Shown here: positions 11,786-27,309 of the stretch, one piece after another
Layout: each line of letters starts with the position of its first letter
Numbering within the stretch: position 1 is the stretch's first letter
Assembly (NCBI GenBank): GCA_947044405.1
Contig: CAMRHE010000169.1
Location: 2,604,501-2,668,500, forward strand
From: Leptodactylus fallax
Lineage: Eukaryota > Chordata > Amphibia > Anura > Leptodactylidae
DNA: 64,000 bases
Direction of reading: 5' to 3'
Notes under the pieces: model-generated
Told to the model about the DNA's origin: nothing
What the model saw: the letters and a program-made list of their open reading frames with translations, nothing else
The model's database searches: none
Program-made: the position numbers and the translations under genes

Positions 11786-12950
11786 AATGGTGTTCTTAAT
11801 GGGTTAAATGACTTTGGGCCACTATTCTCATAATGTCCACACACAGAGAAGAACACTAAGCATCATATGAAAATTGAGTCCAGATTGGCCCAAAATAGTT
11901 CTGGACATAAAAACTAGCATCAGAGTGGGCAGAAGGCCACATTTGAATTAGTAACTGATGTATTCAAATGGTTAAATGATTTTAGCCCACTAATCCCACT
12001 AGTCAGGTTTAAAAAGGTTATTTGGAATTTAAAAAGTTACATGCAGGCACTGGGGAGATATAGAAAATAAAAATGCGTATTTATTGTATTCTTCCCCCAT
12101 TCCCTTGTTGGGGCAGTTGCCACCTCTGCAACTCTGTTTCTATATGGAGCTGCTGCAGCAGCCAATCACTATTGTCAGCTGTATACAACTGTAGCGGTGT
12201 TGTCATTACTGTTGTATACTACAGTAATGACATCACATATTGCTGTGATATCATTACTGCAACAGCTCTGTATACAGTGTGTCACTTCACAGCAGAGGCA
12301 GTAATGATACTTTTACCAGAAGGCCTCTATACTTGAATCCAACTATTGTCAGATCCCAAATAAAACCTGGATTTGTTACTAAAGATGATATGGTTCCAGT
12401 CTGCAGCAGTCCAGGATTTTTCTGCAAGAAACCACTGCAAACGAAGATGACAGTGACTGGCTGTCATGGCAGAACATATAATGGGCACTGGAATACCAAG
12501 CTTCCTTCTACTAAGCACCTGTTATCCGTGCTTCAGCCGTGCTTCTGCGGCTCCATTCATTCAATGAATAGGAGCCATGGAAGCACGGCCGCAAAATCGG
12601 TCAGGAATAGGACTGGTCCAGTTTATCGGCCCGGACTGTCGGCCTGCACAGGGGACCGTGTAATTCACGGTCGTGTGCGCAGGCCGACAGAAATAAACCC
12701 GGATAGCACACTGAACCACGCCACGGTCGTCTGCAAGAGGCCTAAATGTGTTGTAGAGGCTTGTCTATCAGACTCACTAAGAGCTACACTAGTAGCTTCT
12801 GAAGCCTTTACAGCACAGCAGGGGAAGAACTTTTATGCCCTCTTCTGGCCAGTGTTTAGTTAGATCACACCTGTAATTATTTTCCGTAATCTGAAATATG
12901 TCAGATTATTAGTAATCTGATATATATATATAGATATATATTAATATATA
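11786..12950. other. Intergenic, MITE-like inverted repeats
   Basis: No gene. 12150-12300 contains short inverted copies around CAGTAATGACATCAC. 12520-12740 holds an imperfect palindrome (GCCGTGCTTC...GAAGCACGGC, about 12537-12590) and a second one around GGACCGTGTAATTCACGGTC. (TA)-rich sequence at 12921-12950 borders the next Tc1 element. Confidence 0.55.
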
Positions 12951-14588
<1,638 letters not shown>

Positions 14589-14590
14589 TA

Positions 14591-14856
14591 TGTATCCCAC
14601 AATGTAATTCTGCATATCTGTGTACACCCCTCCATGTACAGAAATCCCCCTACACCTCATTCTGCATATGTAGAGAGGTCGTCTTCTCAAAGAAGATGGC
14701 GAGAATGGAAAACTGAAGACCCATCACAGAAATTGTGGTCTGGGTAAGTAGGTGGTCTTCTGAAAGAGGTGGTCTTTTGGAGAGGTTTCACTGTATATAA
14801 ATCATCCTCCACCTCATCCTGTGTATCTGTGTACATACACATATATATACAGTATA
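14591..14856. repeat. Degenerate short repeat (TGTATCTGTGTAC type)
   Basis: Imperfect units of the form CTCATCCTGTGTATCTGTGTAC and ATGTATATAAATCCCC. The same units recur at 18215-18330 and 20045-20165, on either side of other insertions. Probably a dispersed simple-sequence-derived repeat that served as target for later insertions. Confidence 0.6.
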
Positions 14857-15069
14857 CACACGTGGACAAAATTGTTGGTACCCCTCGTTTAATGAAAGAA
14901 AAACTCGCAATGGTCACAGAAATAACTTGAATTTGACAAAAGTAATTTGCCAAACTACATGTTGACAAGCCACAAAGCTTCTGGGAGAATGTCCTATGGA
15001 CAGATAAGACAAAAATCAAAATTTTTTGGCAAGGCACATCAGCTCTATGATCACAGACTGAAAAATTAA

Positions 15070-16649
<1,580 letters not shown>

Positions 16650-16858
16650 TGTCTTGAATCTGTGCAGGGTACAATGAAATCTCAAGACTATCAAGGGATT
16701 CTAGAGAGAAATGTGCTGCCCAGTGTCAGAAGGCTTGGTCTCAGTCACAGGTCATGGGTCTTGCAACAGGGTAATGACCCAAAACACACAGCTAAAAACA
16801 CCCAAGAATGGCTAAGGGGAAAACATTGGACTATTGTGAAGTGGCCTTCTATGAGCCC

Positions 16859-17625
16859 GAAGAGACAGCCAAGTTGTCCTAAGCTATTGTCTGTATAAAC
16901 GTAATGTTGAATGTATTCTGTGACGCCAAGACAGCAGCCAGAATGTGACAGATGCTGGAGTGACTCCCCCCTATGCAGCGCCGTCTGCAGACAGAAGTGA
17001 GCAGAGAAGCAGGAAGTGACGAGACAGAGAGCAGCAGCCACAGCAAGTGGATGAACGGTGTGGAGATCTGTACAGCTAAGCTGTACGGCCAGAGACAAAC
17101 AGAGGAAAGAGACAACAGGACAGTGAGCCACGGAAAGGAACGTGCCAGTGGCGACAGTGAGACGACATGTGACTGTGTATATGGATACCACAGATAGAGA
17201 CCGCAGGCGGACGACGGACGGAACGCAAACCCGGCACACCCAGCCAGGAGGACGGCAGGACGCAGGCGGAACGCGTGGATACATGCATCATGGGTTCCCT
17301 GTAAAGAGGACTCCCCCAAGACCAACCGGGGGAGGACGCCAAAGAAAGGCGACTTGGGCCCCACCGCCGCCAGACGAGCGGCCACCGGACCACGGGGAAG
17401 GGGTGCACCCAAAGGGCAGGGCAGTAGGGTAGTTTGAGTATTTGTTCATTCAGTGTCCATCGCAGTTGGACGGTAAAGGAAACCATGCAGTTGCCTGAAT
17501 TGTTCTGCTATTTGTTTTTTGTTGTCTTTTCCCTGTCATTTTCCCAATAGCCTTTTAACTTTGTAATTTTTCGACACCGCGTGGCGCTCTGGGCGGAGAC
17601 CAAACCACCCCTTGCCTCGTTCACA
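16859..17625. mobile_element. Unclassified GC-rich insertion in Tc1 element
   Basis: Interrupts the transposase codons at ...MSP / DLNPIE, with CCC at both junctions. The 767-nt block is far richer in G, C and CpG than its surroundings. Near its right end is TGGCGCTCTGGGCGGAGACC, which resembles the primer-binding region next to a long terminal repeat, so a fragment of an LTR element is possible. No protein family was recognised in it. Confidence 0.55.
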
Positions 17626-17972
17626 CCCTGACCTAAATCCTATTGAGCATCTTTGGAAGGAGCTGAAACATGCCGTCTGGAAAAGGCACCCTTCAAACCA
17701 CAGGAATCGTTTGATTGCAGTGAGTGCCACAAAAGGTTGTGCAACAAAATATTAAATTAGGGGTACCATCATTTCTGTCCAGGCCTGTTTCATGAGTTTT
17801 CTCTCTTTAAAAATTCTGTTGAAGCTTGGTTGAAAAGCAATGTCTGACTTTCATTTGTTCATTTTCATAGAATTTTTATATATTATTACTTTTGTCAGAT
17901 TCAAGTTATTTCTGTGACCATTGTGGGTTTTTCTTTCATTAAACGAGGAGTACCAACAATTTTGTCCACGTG

Positions 17973-17974
<2 letters not shown>

Positions 17975-18006
<32 letters not shown>
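17975..18006. repeat. (AT)n microsatellite
   Basis: About 16 AT units directly outside the right end of the composite Tc1 element. They probably include its TA target. Confidence 0.95.
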
Positions 18007-18009
<3 letters not shown>

Positions 18010-18354
18010 TGTAGCCAAGTTAACTCAAACTTCTGCAATTGGTTATACTGCTGCAGCATGATATCTTATCGCAGAAGATAACAAAAATCAATGAAAAGTC
18101 AGTGAAAAATGTTTTTCCGATGACTCTTCACTGGTTTTTGTTGTCTTCTGTGATAAGACATCACACTGCAGAAATTTAACCAATTGCAGTAGTTTGGGTT
18201 CACTACATCTGTACAATAGCTGCATCTGTATGTTCCCCACGTCTCATTATGTGTATCTGTGTACTCCCCTCCATGTATATAAATCCCCTACACTTCATCA
18301 TGTATATCTTTGTACTCCACTATGTATCTGTATATATATTTTGCTTACTTATAT

Positions 18355-19880
18355 TCACTACTTATTCTTCTGGATCTCTCAGCAGCATTTGACACTGTAG
18401 ACCACAAACTCCTCCTTACTATGCTCCATTCTATTGGCCTCAGGGATATCGCTCTCTCTTGGTTTTCTTCCTATCTCTCTGACCACTCATTTAGTGTATC
18501 ATTCGCTTGTGCTATTTCTTCTCCTCTGCCCCTTGCGGTTGGGGTTCCTCAAGGTTCTGTCCTAGGTTCCCTCCTCTTCTCTCTGTACACAGCCCCAGTT
18601 GGTCAAACCATTTGAAAATTTGGCTTTCAATACCAACTTTATGCAGATGATACCCAACTATATACTGTACCTTATCCCGTGACATCACCTCTGCACTACT
18701 ACAGAACACCAGTGACTGTCTCTCTGCTGTCTCTAACATCATGTCTTCTCTTTATCTGAAATTGAATCTTTCAAAAACGGAATTTCTTGTGTTCCCTCCA
18801 TCTAGTAACTGACCTAACCCTGATATCTCCATTTCTGTCTGTGGCCTTACTATTACCCCGAGGCGGCATGCCTGCTGTCTGGGGGTTGTATTTGATTCAG
18901 ATCTCACCTTTACCCCACTTATTCAGACACTGGCACGTTCTTGCCACCTGCAACTTAAAGACGTCTCTAGAATTCGCCCTTTTCTCACCGTGGAAACATC
19001 AAAAACCCTTATTGTCGCTCTGATTGTCGTCTTCACTATTGCAATTCTCTTCTAATTGGGCTTCCTCTTACTAAACTCTCCCCACTACAATCTGTCCTGA
19101 ATGCAGCCGCCAGACTCATCTTTCTGTCAAACCGGTACACAGACGCATCTACCCTGTGTCAGTCGCTGTATTGGTTGCCCATCCATCACAGAATACAATA
19201 TAAAATTATCACACTGACCCACAAATCCATCCATAGCACAGCGCCCCCCTATATCTCCTCTCTCGTCACTGTCTACTGTCCTAACCGTCCTCTCTGTTCT
19301 GCCAATGACCTTATACTTGCATCCTCTGTTATCCGAACATCCCACTCCCATCTCCAAGACTTTTCTCGAGCTGCACCTGTGTTCTGGAATGCTTTACTCA
19401 AGACAATCCGATTAATCCCAAACTACAGCAGCTTCAAAACTGCCCTAAAATCACATCTGTTTGGTCAGGTTTATCACGTGACATGATCACAGTGTAGTGT
19501 GCGGAGGTGTAGAACAATAACACCTTTATCCTTCCTCCTCTGTTCCTCAGATCCTGTCCTCTCCATCTAGAAGCTACACTGCACTCCTTGCACTTAGTAT
19601 CTGTTTATTCACAGATACTGGCTGGTGACCGGTTCATACAGGTTCAGTTACACAACCTTTTCTATTAAAAGATGGCTGGACCATGGTAGCAAACAAGTCC
19701 TCTGACCTCTTGTGTCCCCCTATCTTCTCATAGAATGTAAGCTCTTGTGAGCAGGGCCCTCACTCCTATTGTTTGATATGTTTATTTCTTTGTCACACTG
19801 AAATGTCTCATGTGTCCTCTGATTTGTAAAGTGCTACGGAATATGTTGGCGGTATATAAATAAACTTATTATTATTATTT
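18355..19880 (+). mobile_element. L2-like (CR1 superfamily) LINE, 5'-truncated
   Basis: The reverse transcriptase C-terminal half can be followed with frame breaks: [47 protein letters not shown], then YADDTQLY (the catalytic YADD, about 18642-18665), LNLSKTEFLVFPP, GVVFDSDLTFTPLIQTLARS and the thumb/C-terminal region. The 3' UTR contains TGTAAGCTCTTGTGAGCAGG and ends near GTGCTACGGAATATGTTGGC plus an ATT-rich tail at 19865-19880. Multiple stops and shifts; dead copy. A sister copy is at 37762-38850. Confidence 0.88.
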
Positions 19881-20052
19881 ATTAGTGCCATCAGAGATAT
19901 TTTATAGTGCAATAGAGATATTGTCAACACTGTCCCAAGTAGGGCAGAAAGGAAACCCAAACAAATACAGAGAGAAACAAACTTCTTGTAGATGTTGTCC
20001 TCGGCTGGATTCAAACCTAGGACTCCAGCGCTGCAGCTACTGTGCTCATCCT
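19881..20052 (-). mobile_element. tRNA-derived SINE, 5' part
   Basis: On the minus strand the segment reads GCAGCGCTGGAGTCCTAGGT, then TTTGAATCCAGCCGAGGACA. This is the tRNA-like head with a B-box-type GGTTTGAATCC, followed by the body seen in common fish and frog SINEs. No cloverleaf can be completed, so it is not a functional tRNA gene. Confidence 0.6.
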
Positions 20053-20169
20053 GTGTATCCATGTACTTAAGAGGCCCCTCTGTGTATATAAATCCCTCTA
20101 CACCTCATCTTGGGTATCTGTGTACTCCCCTGCACCTCATCCTGTGTATTTGTGTACCCCCTCCTATTT

Positions 20170-20290
20170 ATGTAAATCACATTCCAGTTTTCTCCCACCC
20201 TCCAAACAGACTGAGAGCCCTTTAAGGGACAGTGACTGACAAGGTCTGTAAAGCGCTGTGGAATATATTGGCTTTATAAGAATAAGACCC
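20170..20290 (+). mobile_element. SINE/L2-type 3' tail
   Basis: Contains TTTTCTCCCACCCTCCAAAC and TGTAAAGCGCTGTGGAATAT followed by TATAAGAATAA, the shared 3' end of L2-mobilised SINEs. Opposite in orientation to the head fragment at 19881-20052. Confidence 0.55.
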
Positions 20291-20495
20291 CACGTTACGG
20301 AAACGCAGCGTTCTTTGTTGCAGATATTGCTGCTTTTTTGAGCCAAAGTCAGGAGTGGCTTCAAAAGGAATGGAAAATATAAAGGACGTATCCTGATGTT
20401 TCCCTTCTGTTTAATCCACTCCTGACTTTGGCTCAAAAAACGCAGCAAAATCTTCAACAAAAAAGATGCGTTTCCGCAACCTGGGGCCTTAGTCT
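20282..20495. repeat. Foldback MITE, second copy of the 7018 family
   Basis: Left GGAAACGCAGCGTTCTTTGT and TTTGAGCCAAAGTCAGGAGT pair with right CACTCCTGACTTTGGCTCAA and GATGCGTTTCCGCAACC. A few tens of bases form the loop. Confidence 0.78.
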
Positions 20496-20793
20496 AAAAG
20501 AAAGCCAAATTAATAATACTTACCCTTGCCATACTCTCCCGGAAAAAGGGTTGACCTTCCAGAGTCCAGGAAGAGCTGGTAAATCTCCCAGGCCCAGCAG
20601 AATACTTCTGCATTCACAGCTCTCTGTCATTTTATATGTGACATGGGCAAATTATGTGCTGCTCGAATCACAAGGATGGGATGTGTTTGCATGCCCATGT
20701 CACAGAAAGAGACGTGGTCACTCCTAAAAATTTTCATAGGGCTTGGCAAGTATAATACAAATTTCAGCCTCCAAAAATTTTCGCAACATATCC

Positions 20794-20794
<1 letters not shown>

Positions 20795-20840
<46 letters not shown>

Positions 20841-20841
20841 G
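20795..20841. repeat. (ATCT)n microsatellite
   Basis: About eleven perfect CTAT units. Confidence 0.95.
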
Positions 20842-20854
20842 TTGATTATGGATT

Positions 20855-21082
20855 ACAGCTAATGAAAACCCAAATGTAAGAAAATTAGAATATTGTAAAA
20901 AAGTTCAGTATTGTAAATTCAGTGTGTCACCTGCCAAGGTTTCCTAAGCCTTTAAATGGTCCCTCAGTCTGGTTCAGTAGGACACACAATCATGGAAGAC
21001 GCTGATTATGAATCGAATAACTGAATTACTGAAATGAATGAACGTTTCAAAGATATTCTAATTTATTGAGATGCGCCTGTAT
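20855..21082. mobile_element. Internally deleted Tc1/mariner-like remnant
   Basis: The right end reads TAATTTATTGAGATGCGCCTGTA, whose complement (CAGGCGCATCTCAATAAATT) resembles the end of a widespread fish and frog Tc1/mariner family. The left part has AAATTAGAATATTGTAAAAAAGTTC, again of that family's style. No transposase codons are left. Confidence 0.45.
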
Positions 21083-22984
21083 CTATCCATCTACCCCCAC
21101 ATATCCACACTTCATCTTGTGTATACTCAGAACAGATTAAAAAGATGATGGAATGCCAGTGCAGAAGAGCACGTTTCATGCTAATGTCTTGTTTTTTATT
21201 GTTTTAAACCTAAGATAGAGGGAAGAAAGCTTCTGTCTTGACAGCTCTCAGTCAATCGAATCTCCCAGCAGACCTAAACGATGGAGAGCACAGTGCTAGT
21301 GTGAACCTAGTGTAGAGTGTCCTCTGTCCCCTTGTATAAATGATGTTCCCCTTATATAAATTATGCCCCTTTGTATTAAAAGACCCCACAAGCCAGTAGC
21401 GACATGTTTATGTGCTGCAGCAGTGTTCCATAGATTTCAGTTTGACACCACTGCAGTATTTAAACCAGTTGTTCACATTGTACAGTGAGTGAGTAGTACA
21501 GCACCCAACATGCAAACTTTACCAGTAGCCGCGCTGTTCTGAAACAGCTGAGCTAAGGCTAAGCCATCAATATTAGAAAGGTGGATAAACCCTTTAATAT
21601 AGACCAGCCGCAATAGTAACATACTAAAAGTTCCATAGACTGTAGTGCAGTCTATGGGACTTGCACTCAAACAATTGCAGGTTCAAGCCCCCTAGGGGGG
21701 GGCTAATAAAATGGTAATTTAATTTTTTTTTCCAATTCTACCCCATTCTGAATTTTTTTCCAGCTTCCCAGTACATGGTACAGAATAATAAATGGCACCA
21801 TTTATGAAGAACAATTTGTCCCGCAAACATTAAGCCCTAATATGGCTCTGTGAACGGAAAAATAAAAAAAAGTTATGGGGTTTGGAAGGCGGGGAGTCAA
21901 AAACGAAAATTGAAAAATGTCACCGGCGGGCGGGAAGGAGTTAATATTCCCCCCTAATGTCTCCCAAAGGATAATGGCCCCAATCAGTGTCCTTACACAG
22001 GATAATGGATCCCATTAGTGCCCCCGTAGTGAGTATTGGTCCATTACTCACCACTCTGCTTGCTGGTCCTCCTCTTTCTCTGCTCCAGGTGCATTGCATC
22101 GTTTTATGGATAGTAAAATCAGCCTGCAAGTGCAACTAGGACAGGCCTGATTTGCCAACCAAAAGCCACAAGTGCTCTGAATGTCCTCTAAAACTGTCAC
22201 CCAATATTAAAGGCCCTTACACAACACTATTATTGGTTTGGAAAGCAATTTAGACCTGACAGACTCCCTTTAATCTTTCCCAGTAATATAAACCGTGGTC
22301 AATACACAGTGTATGGAGTGGTCTTCTTCTACTCTATATACTATGCAGTGCTGTTCACTGTTGATATCAGCTGATCCTGGGGAGTCAGTATTTTAATCCT
22401 TAAAAATCTCTCTTATATAAACATTAATACCTCAGTTTAAGATTAACTACATATAATACATGAATAGAATTAGAATAGACAATCCTGTAAGACACAACTA
22501 GTAATAATATTTGTGGGTTTGATCCAGGGTTTATAATGATCAACATTTTCTGGGGTCAAGATGGAATTTTTCCCCTGTGGTGCCAATTGATCAAACCACG
22601 GGAATAACTAGGAAAGGCAAAGCAAACTTGTGAGTAGGCCCTTCCTTGAGCATGAATATTATGAGCTAAAATGCATACAGGTTGTGTGCACAAGATCTAA
22701 ATCTCTTATCTAAATCTAAGTCTCACTAATGGGCTTTATTCCTCCACAATTACAGCAGAATAGCGCAGGGTCTCTCGCACTCTCAGAAATGGGTGATGGC
22801 TGTGTACTCTGCAGTGTACAATGCAATAACAACATATTAATCCCCCATCCCAAAATGTTTAATAAATGATTAAAAAATAAAACTATAACACACATAAGTG
22901 GGTATTGCTGCATTCGTAATGAACCAAGTGATACAACTGTAATGTTATTTTAACCACACGTTGAATGGTGAAAAAAAAACGTGA
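21083..22984. other. Intergenic, no gene seen
   Basis: Unassigned sequence with one homopolymer stretch (21721-21733). No family resemblance in any frame. Confidence 0.45.
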
Positions 22985-23241
22985 TCCAGTCCTGCTGCTC
23001 CTAGGGTCTTGTTCCGGCGGAAGTCCTCGCTGCACATGACCGTTAAGGCCAATAAGAAAAGGACACAGGATGTCACAGGTGTATGTGAGTGATGTCTTGG
23101 TTCCTTTCTTTACGCCGCGGATTGGCCTCAGCCATCATGTGAGGTAAGGACTTCCGTTGGAAGAAGCCCTGGTGCAATGGCAGGGGACATCAGAGAACGG
23201 TTTTCATGCAGTAAACTGTATGTCCTGGACAACCCCTTTAA
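22985..23241. mobile_element. TTAA-type MITE, right part
   Basis: Ends GTCCTGGACAACCCCTTTAA at 23222-23241. The interior (GGCGGAAGTCC, CCGCGGATTGGCCTCA, GGACTTCCGTTGGAA) is shared with 40600-40771, showing two copies of one family. A clean left end was not found. Confidence 0.6.
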
Positions 23242-23697
23242 ATTACATGGTAAATGGTGAAAAATTTAAACCATATAAAGCCAATGGCAAAATTGCTGTT
23301 TTTTTTCTATTCCTTCCCGGAAAGTCAATAAAAGTTAATCAATGATGTATAATCTACCCCAAAGTAAAGCCATTAAACACTACCACATGTCTCGGCTTGG
23401 TATGTAACAATAGAAAAACACAAAAAATGGTTTGGTCATGAAGGCCTAAAATAGGCTGCTCACTTAAAGGGTTAAAGGCTACTTAATTTGCTCCAGCAGT
23501 GGCACACTGCAGGAGTCATGTGGATATAAAGCCTATCACTGGCCTCATATGTGTGGCACAGAACCATGAGGCGAGTGACAGGCTGTAGTGATTGGCTTCA
23601 TTTCTAAGACTTTATCACAGGGCAAGTAAACAAAGACTGATGGGGAAAACTTCAGCATGAGCTTGGTCAGGGGATTTAGTAAGGTTTTGTTTTTTTA

Positions 23698-25985
23698 TTG
23701 CATTTTTTTTTTTTTTTTTCAATTCAAATGTTTTATTGATTTTCACAAATAAAACAATATAAAACATAAACCAAAACAGACCATAAATACAACCATGCAA
23801 GCGCTCCGGACTAGAAGCCACAAAGGGTGAAACCCCAAGACGGCAACAGCCATCAAGGGCAACCTATACATGAACAAGAAAAATAAAGAAGGAAAGGGAG
23901 TGGAGAGAAAAGGAGCAGAGAGAAGAGAGGGGGGGAAAAAAAAAAAAAAAGGGGGTGTGGAGTAAACAGGAGCAAATAGGGGAGCCTTCCATGTGAGGGC
24001 CGTAGCAGAGGCCCAGGTGACCATGCGTGTCAGGTCCTTAAAGATAAGAGCTATATTGCACTATGTGAAAACAGATAAAAATACAATGGTAGGACATATG
24101 TAAGCAGAGAGACACGAGCACAGAGCCCAGTGGTTTAAGCCCGGGAGAGGGGCTCAGAGCCCAGAAGCGTCTGATACTCTCCAGAACGTTGTAATTCCAA
24201 CCAGTAAAACCAGGCTTTGTTAAAGTCTTCAACTGTGTCATGCAGGAAGGAAGTGAGGTTTTCCATGCGCATAATCTCATTGACCTTCAAAATCCAGAGG
24301 GAGAGAGGATGTGGTTCTATTCGCTTCCAGAATTGCGGAATGCAAGCTCGGGCTGCGAGGATCAAAAAACGGAGTAGCGAGCACCTGTATACACTGAAGA
24401 CTCACAGTGGTGGAGAAGGAACAGAGCAGGGACCAACTGATGAGATGTCTCAGTGACCTGTAGGATGATCCACTTAACACCATCCCAAAACGGGGAGAGA
24501 GCAGAGCAACACCAGAAGACATGGAGCATGTCACCATCCTCCTGTCCACACCTCCAGCGCGTAGGGGAGACCTGCAGGAAATACACATGTAGTTTTGTGG
24601 GGACCCTATACCATCGGGACAGGATCTTAAAACTGGCTTCCTGGTAGCGGAGCAGACAGAGGCCTCATGCATGAGGCCGAATATACATTCTCTTTGTTCC
24701 TGGGTTAGAGAGGGGGACAGATCTGCTTCCCACTTCAGCATAAAGGGGGGGGGGGAACAAACCTAATAGGAGGGTCAATCAGAAGCTTGTAAATAACTGA
24801 AGGAGAATGCTGCAGAAGGCCATCACCCAAGCAGAGGCGCTCTAAAAGTGGGATTTTTGTGTACTCACCGTAAAATCCTTTTCTCGTTGTATTCACTGGG
24901 GGACACAGCACCATGGGTATAGACCTGGTCACTAGGAGACAAGACACTAGGGAAAAGAAAGCTGTTGGCTCCGCCTCCAGGCTATACCCTGCCACAGCCA
25001 CTGTGCATGAATCAGTTTGTACCGTAGCAGTAGGAGAGAGAGACACAAAGGAACATGGAACCAAGAACCACCAACAATGCCTGAACCCGAAAAAGGAACC
25101 AACACAGTTCGGGCAGGAACACAAAAAAAAAAAAACAAGGGAGGGATCTGTGTCCCCCAGTGAATACAACGAGAAAAGGATTTTACGGTGAGTACACAAA
25201 AATCCCACTTTCTCATCTACTTCACTGGGGGACACAGCACCATGGGATGTCCTAAAGCAGTCCCAGAGGGTGGGAATAACACGGCCATGCAAACCTGTAA
25301 TACACAACCGCTTCCAGAAACTTACAACCCAAATTGGCATCAGCAGAGGCCACAGAATTTATCTGGTGAAACTTAGAGAAAGAGGATGGAGGCCCAGTGG
25401 GATGCTTACAGACCTGCCTTCTATTCTTCTCATACTCACCAGTCTGGCGTCTTCAGGTACCGCAGGGTCACCCCCTCGGTAGGACCTCGCACGTGGGAGT
25501 GGGGTCACCGGTACTCCGGCTGCTTTCGGGGTGCGGCGAATGGTGAGTGGGGACTGGGTGACCGGCAAGGCTGCTCTTTTGCAGAGCGCTGCGCCCGCAG
25601 GAGGGTATGACTAGTGTGGCGTACACGCTGACTACCCCCTGCACCTGAAAGAAAGGTAAAAATAAAAACGATGCAAGACAGAAGACCTGAGTCAGGTCGT
25701 GTCTGCCTCCTATGACACTAGGTTTCAAACTGATTCATGCACAGTGGCTGTGGCAGGGTATAGCCTGGAGGCGGAGCCAACAGCTTTCTTTTCCCTAGTG
25801 TCTTGTCTCCTAGTGACCAGGTCTATACCCATGGTGCTGTGTCCCCCAGTGAAGTAGACGAGAAAACGTGGGTTTAGACCTAAATTGGGGCCGGAAGTGA
25901 GTTCATAAAGTGACGAGGCTGCAATTTGCGCCAGGTATCAAGAGGGGGTAGATCAACCGAGGGCGATGTAACCGGCGTCGATAAT
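23698..25985 (-). mobile_element. L1/Tx1-like LINE ORF2 3' remnant, interrupted
   Basis: Read on the minus strand, 25980-25866 gives a segment like DLPPLDTWRKLQPRHFMNSL. 24848-24740 gives LGDGLLQHSPSVIYKLLIDP. 24586-24362 gives the Cys-rich C-terminal motif WRCGQEDGDMLHVFWCCSAL, followed by ILAARACIPQFWKRIEPHPL and FNKAWFYWLEL. This order matches the C-terminal part of L1-clade ORF2. A poly-T run at 23698-23719 marks the A-tail on the minus strand. Frameshifts and stops abound. A foldback (24849-25865) is inserted in it. Confidence 0.8.
24849..25865. mobile_element. Foldback repeat with nested inverted arms
   Basis: 24844-24908 is the near-perfect reverse complement of 25148-25212; each contains the core TTTTCTCGTTGTATTCACTG on one strand. 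Separately, 24910-25018 (CACCATGGGTATAGACC... to the GTGCATGAATCAG segment) is the reverse complement of about 25733-25845. The right border is CCAGTGAAGTAGACGAGAAA. It interrupts the L1 reading. A diverged single-arm relative is at 62700-62890. No coding function. Confidence 0.8.
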
Positions 25986-26585
25986 CCGGTGACGTTCCGT
26001 TACGTCACCAATACTCCCCCCCCCCATCATACTTGCGTGTCTTCCTCTCTGGTAACGGCTCATCCTCTTCTTTATCTCTTCTTTAACAGTCCAGAGGTGC
26101 CTCTGACACATGCAAAGTAGAGATGGCACTCCATCTCTACTGCGCAGGCGTCAGAGGCACTTCCGGTCTGTGCACGCATGGTCAGAGGTGCCATCTCTAC
26201 TGCGCAGGCATCTCCAGCCTGAGCACAGCCAGGAGAATGAAAAAAAGAGGAGCCGTTCCAGAAGGGAAGTCTAAAGAGGAAGACAGGAAAGTATGATGGG
26301 GTAGGTGGGCTGAGTTAGTTAGTTGGGAAGGGCTAGTAGTGGGTGGTATAGCTAGGGAGACGGAGGGTGGTGTAACGGAGTGAGGGGGGGGGCGGTGAGA
26401 GGGAGGTAGTGTGGAAGCTACACAGCAGGAAGCTACACCATATAAACAAATGCAGAGAATGCCAGGAGCTCCCAGAGAAACCCAGAAATCACTGCTAAAG
26501 GTATTTGGGTGCACTTATTAACCCATTAATAGCACTAACAGACCTTTTTAAAATAAAAAACATTTTTTGCCCGGAAAACCCTTTC
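25986..26585 (-). mobile_element. MITE, inverted copy of the 47003-47731 element
   Basis: The minus strand carries TCTGGGAGCTCCTGGCATTC and ACCACCCACTACTAGCCCTT, also found on the plus strand at 47123 and 47261. The right end CCCGGAAAACCCTTT corresponds to the left terminus of the other copy. The left border is approximate. Short open frames on both copies drift in parallel but have no protein similarity. Confidence 0.7.
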
Positions 26586-27309
26586 ATCTTTTCTGGCATC
26601 TTTTAATACATACATAATATATACAATAAAAATAAAATACACCCTCATCACACACTCTAAAGGTGTGTGTTACATCAGTCAGATAGATGCCAAAATGGTA
26701 TATTTTTGGCCTATGTCTAGCCATTATTTAATTGTATCCCATACTGGGATTAAGAAAAATCAAAAATAAATAATGTAAAGTATATAATAAAAAAAACAAA
26801 ACACATAAATGGCCCTTTTCTCAATCTCTTTTTTCCACCACAAAGACAACTTAGCCATATTTCGTATTGTTGTGACCCATATAATAAAATAGCACATTAT
26901 TTATCCTGCTGAGAATGCTTTAAAAAGTAATTTTAAAAAACATCCAAAATTATTGATTTTGGTCTTATTGCCTCCATGTTATAGAAACTATAGCTCATCC
27001 CATAAAAAAAAAGCTGTCAGAGCACTGTTCATGAAAAAAAAAGTTATGGCACACAAAAAGAAATGGATCCAAAAGGAAGACAACACAAATGAAAGACTTC
27101 TCATTGCTTTCTATCTGCTCTTTTGTTTTATTGAAAAGAACTATTTTTAAACTGCATGTCTGAATCTAACCTTAGGGTTACTGAAAGAGGTGGTACACAA
27201 TTAGGGATTCTCTTCATGCCATGTTCCCCTAGGCCCAGCAATAGGCATAACACAGTGTATCAGATTTTTTTCCTGCAGTGCTTCATGTTGAAATAAGAAA
27301 ATCAGGTTG
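26586..27309. other. Intergenic, downstream of MCCC1
   Basis: AT-rich, with poly-A runs. No gene or clear element was seen between the end of the MITE and the MCCC1 poly(A) region. Confidence 0.5.

Noticed and set aside
16745..17486. Long frames (136-179 codons) on the minus strand of the GC-rich block
   Set aside because: Low-stop composition effect across an insertion boundary; no family motif and frames cross into antisense transposase.
19988..20045. tRNA-like sequence with a B-box-type motif
   Set aside because: No full cloverleaf or A box; it continues into SINE body sequence, so it is a retroposon head.
20795..20841. Regularly spaced repeat considered as a CRISPR array
   Set aside because: Simple (ATCT)n without spacers in vertebrate DNA.
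24735..25340. 201-codon minus-strand frame
   Set aside because: It starts in the foldback repeat and ends in L1 remnant sequence, so it is a chance fusion.
26197..26514. 105-codon minus-strand frame with a parallel frame at 47103
   Set aside because: Both copies are the same MITE; differences do not favour synonymous sites by eye and the composition is low complexity.
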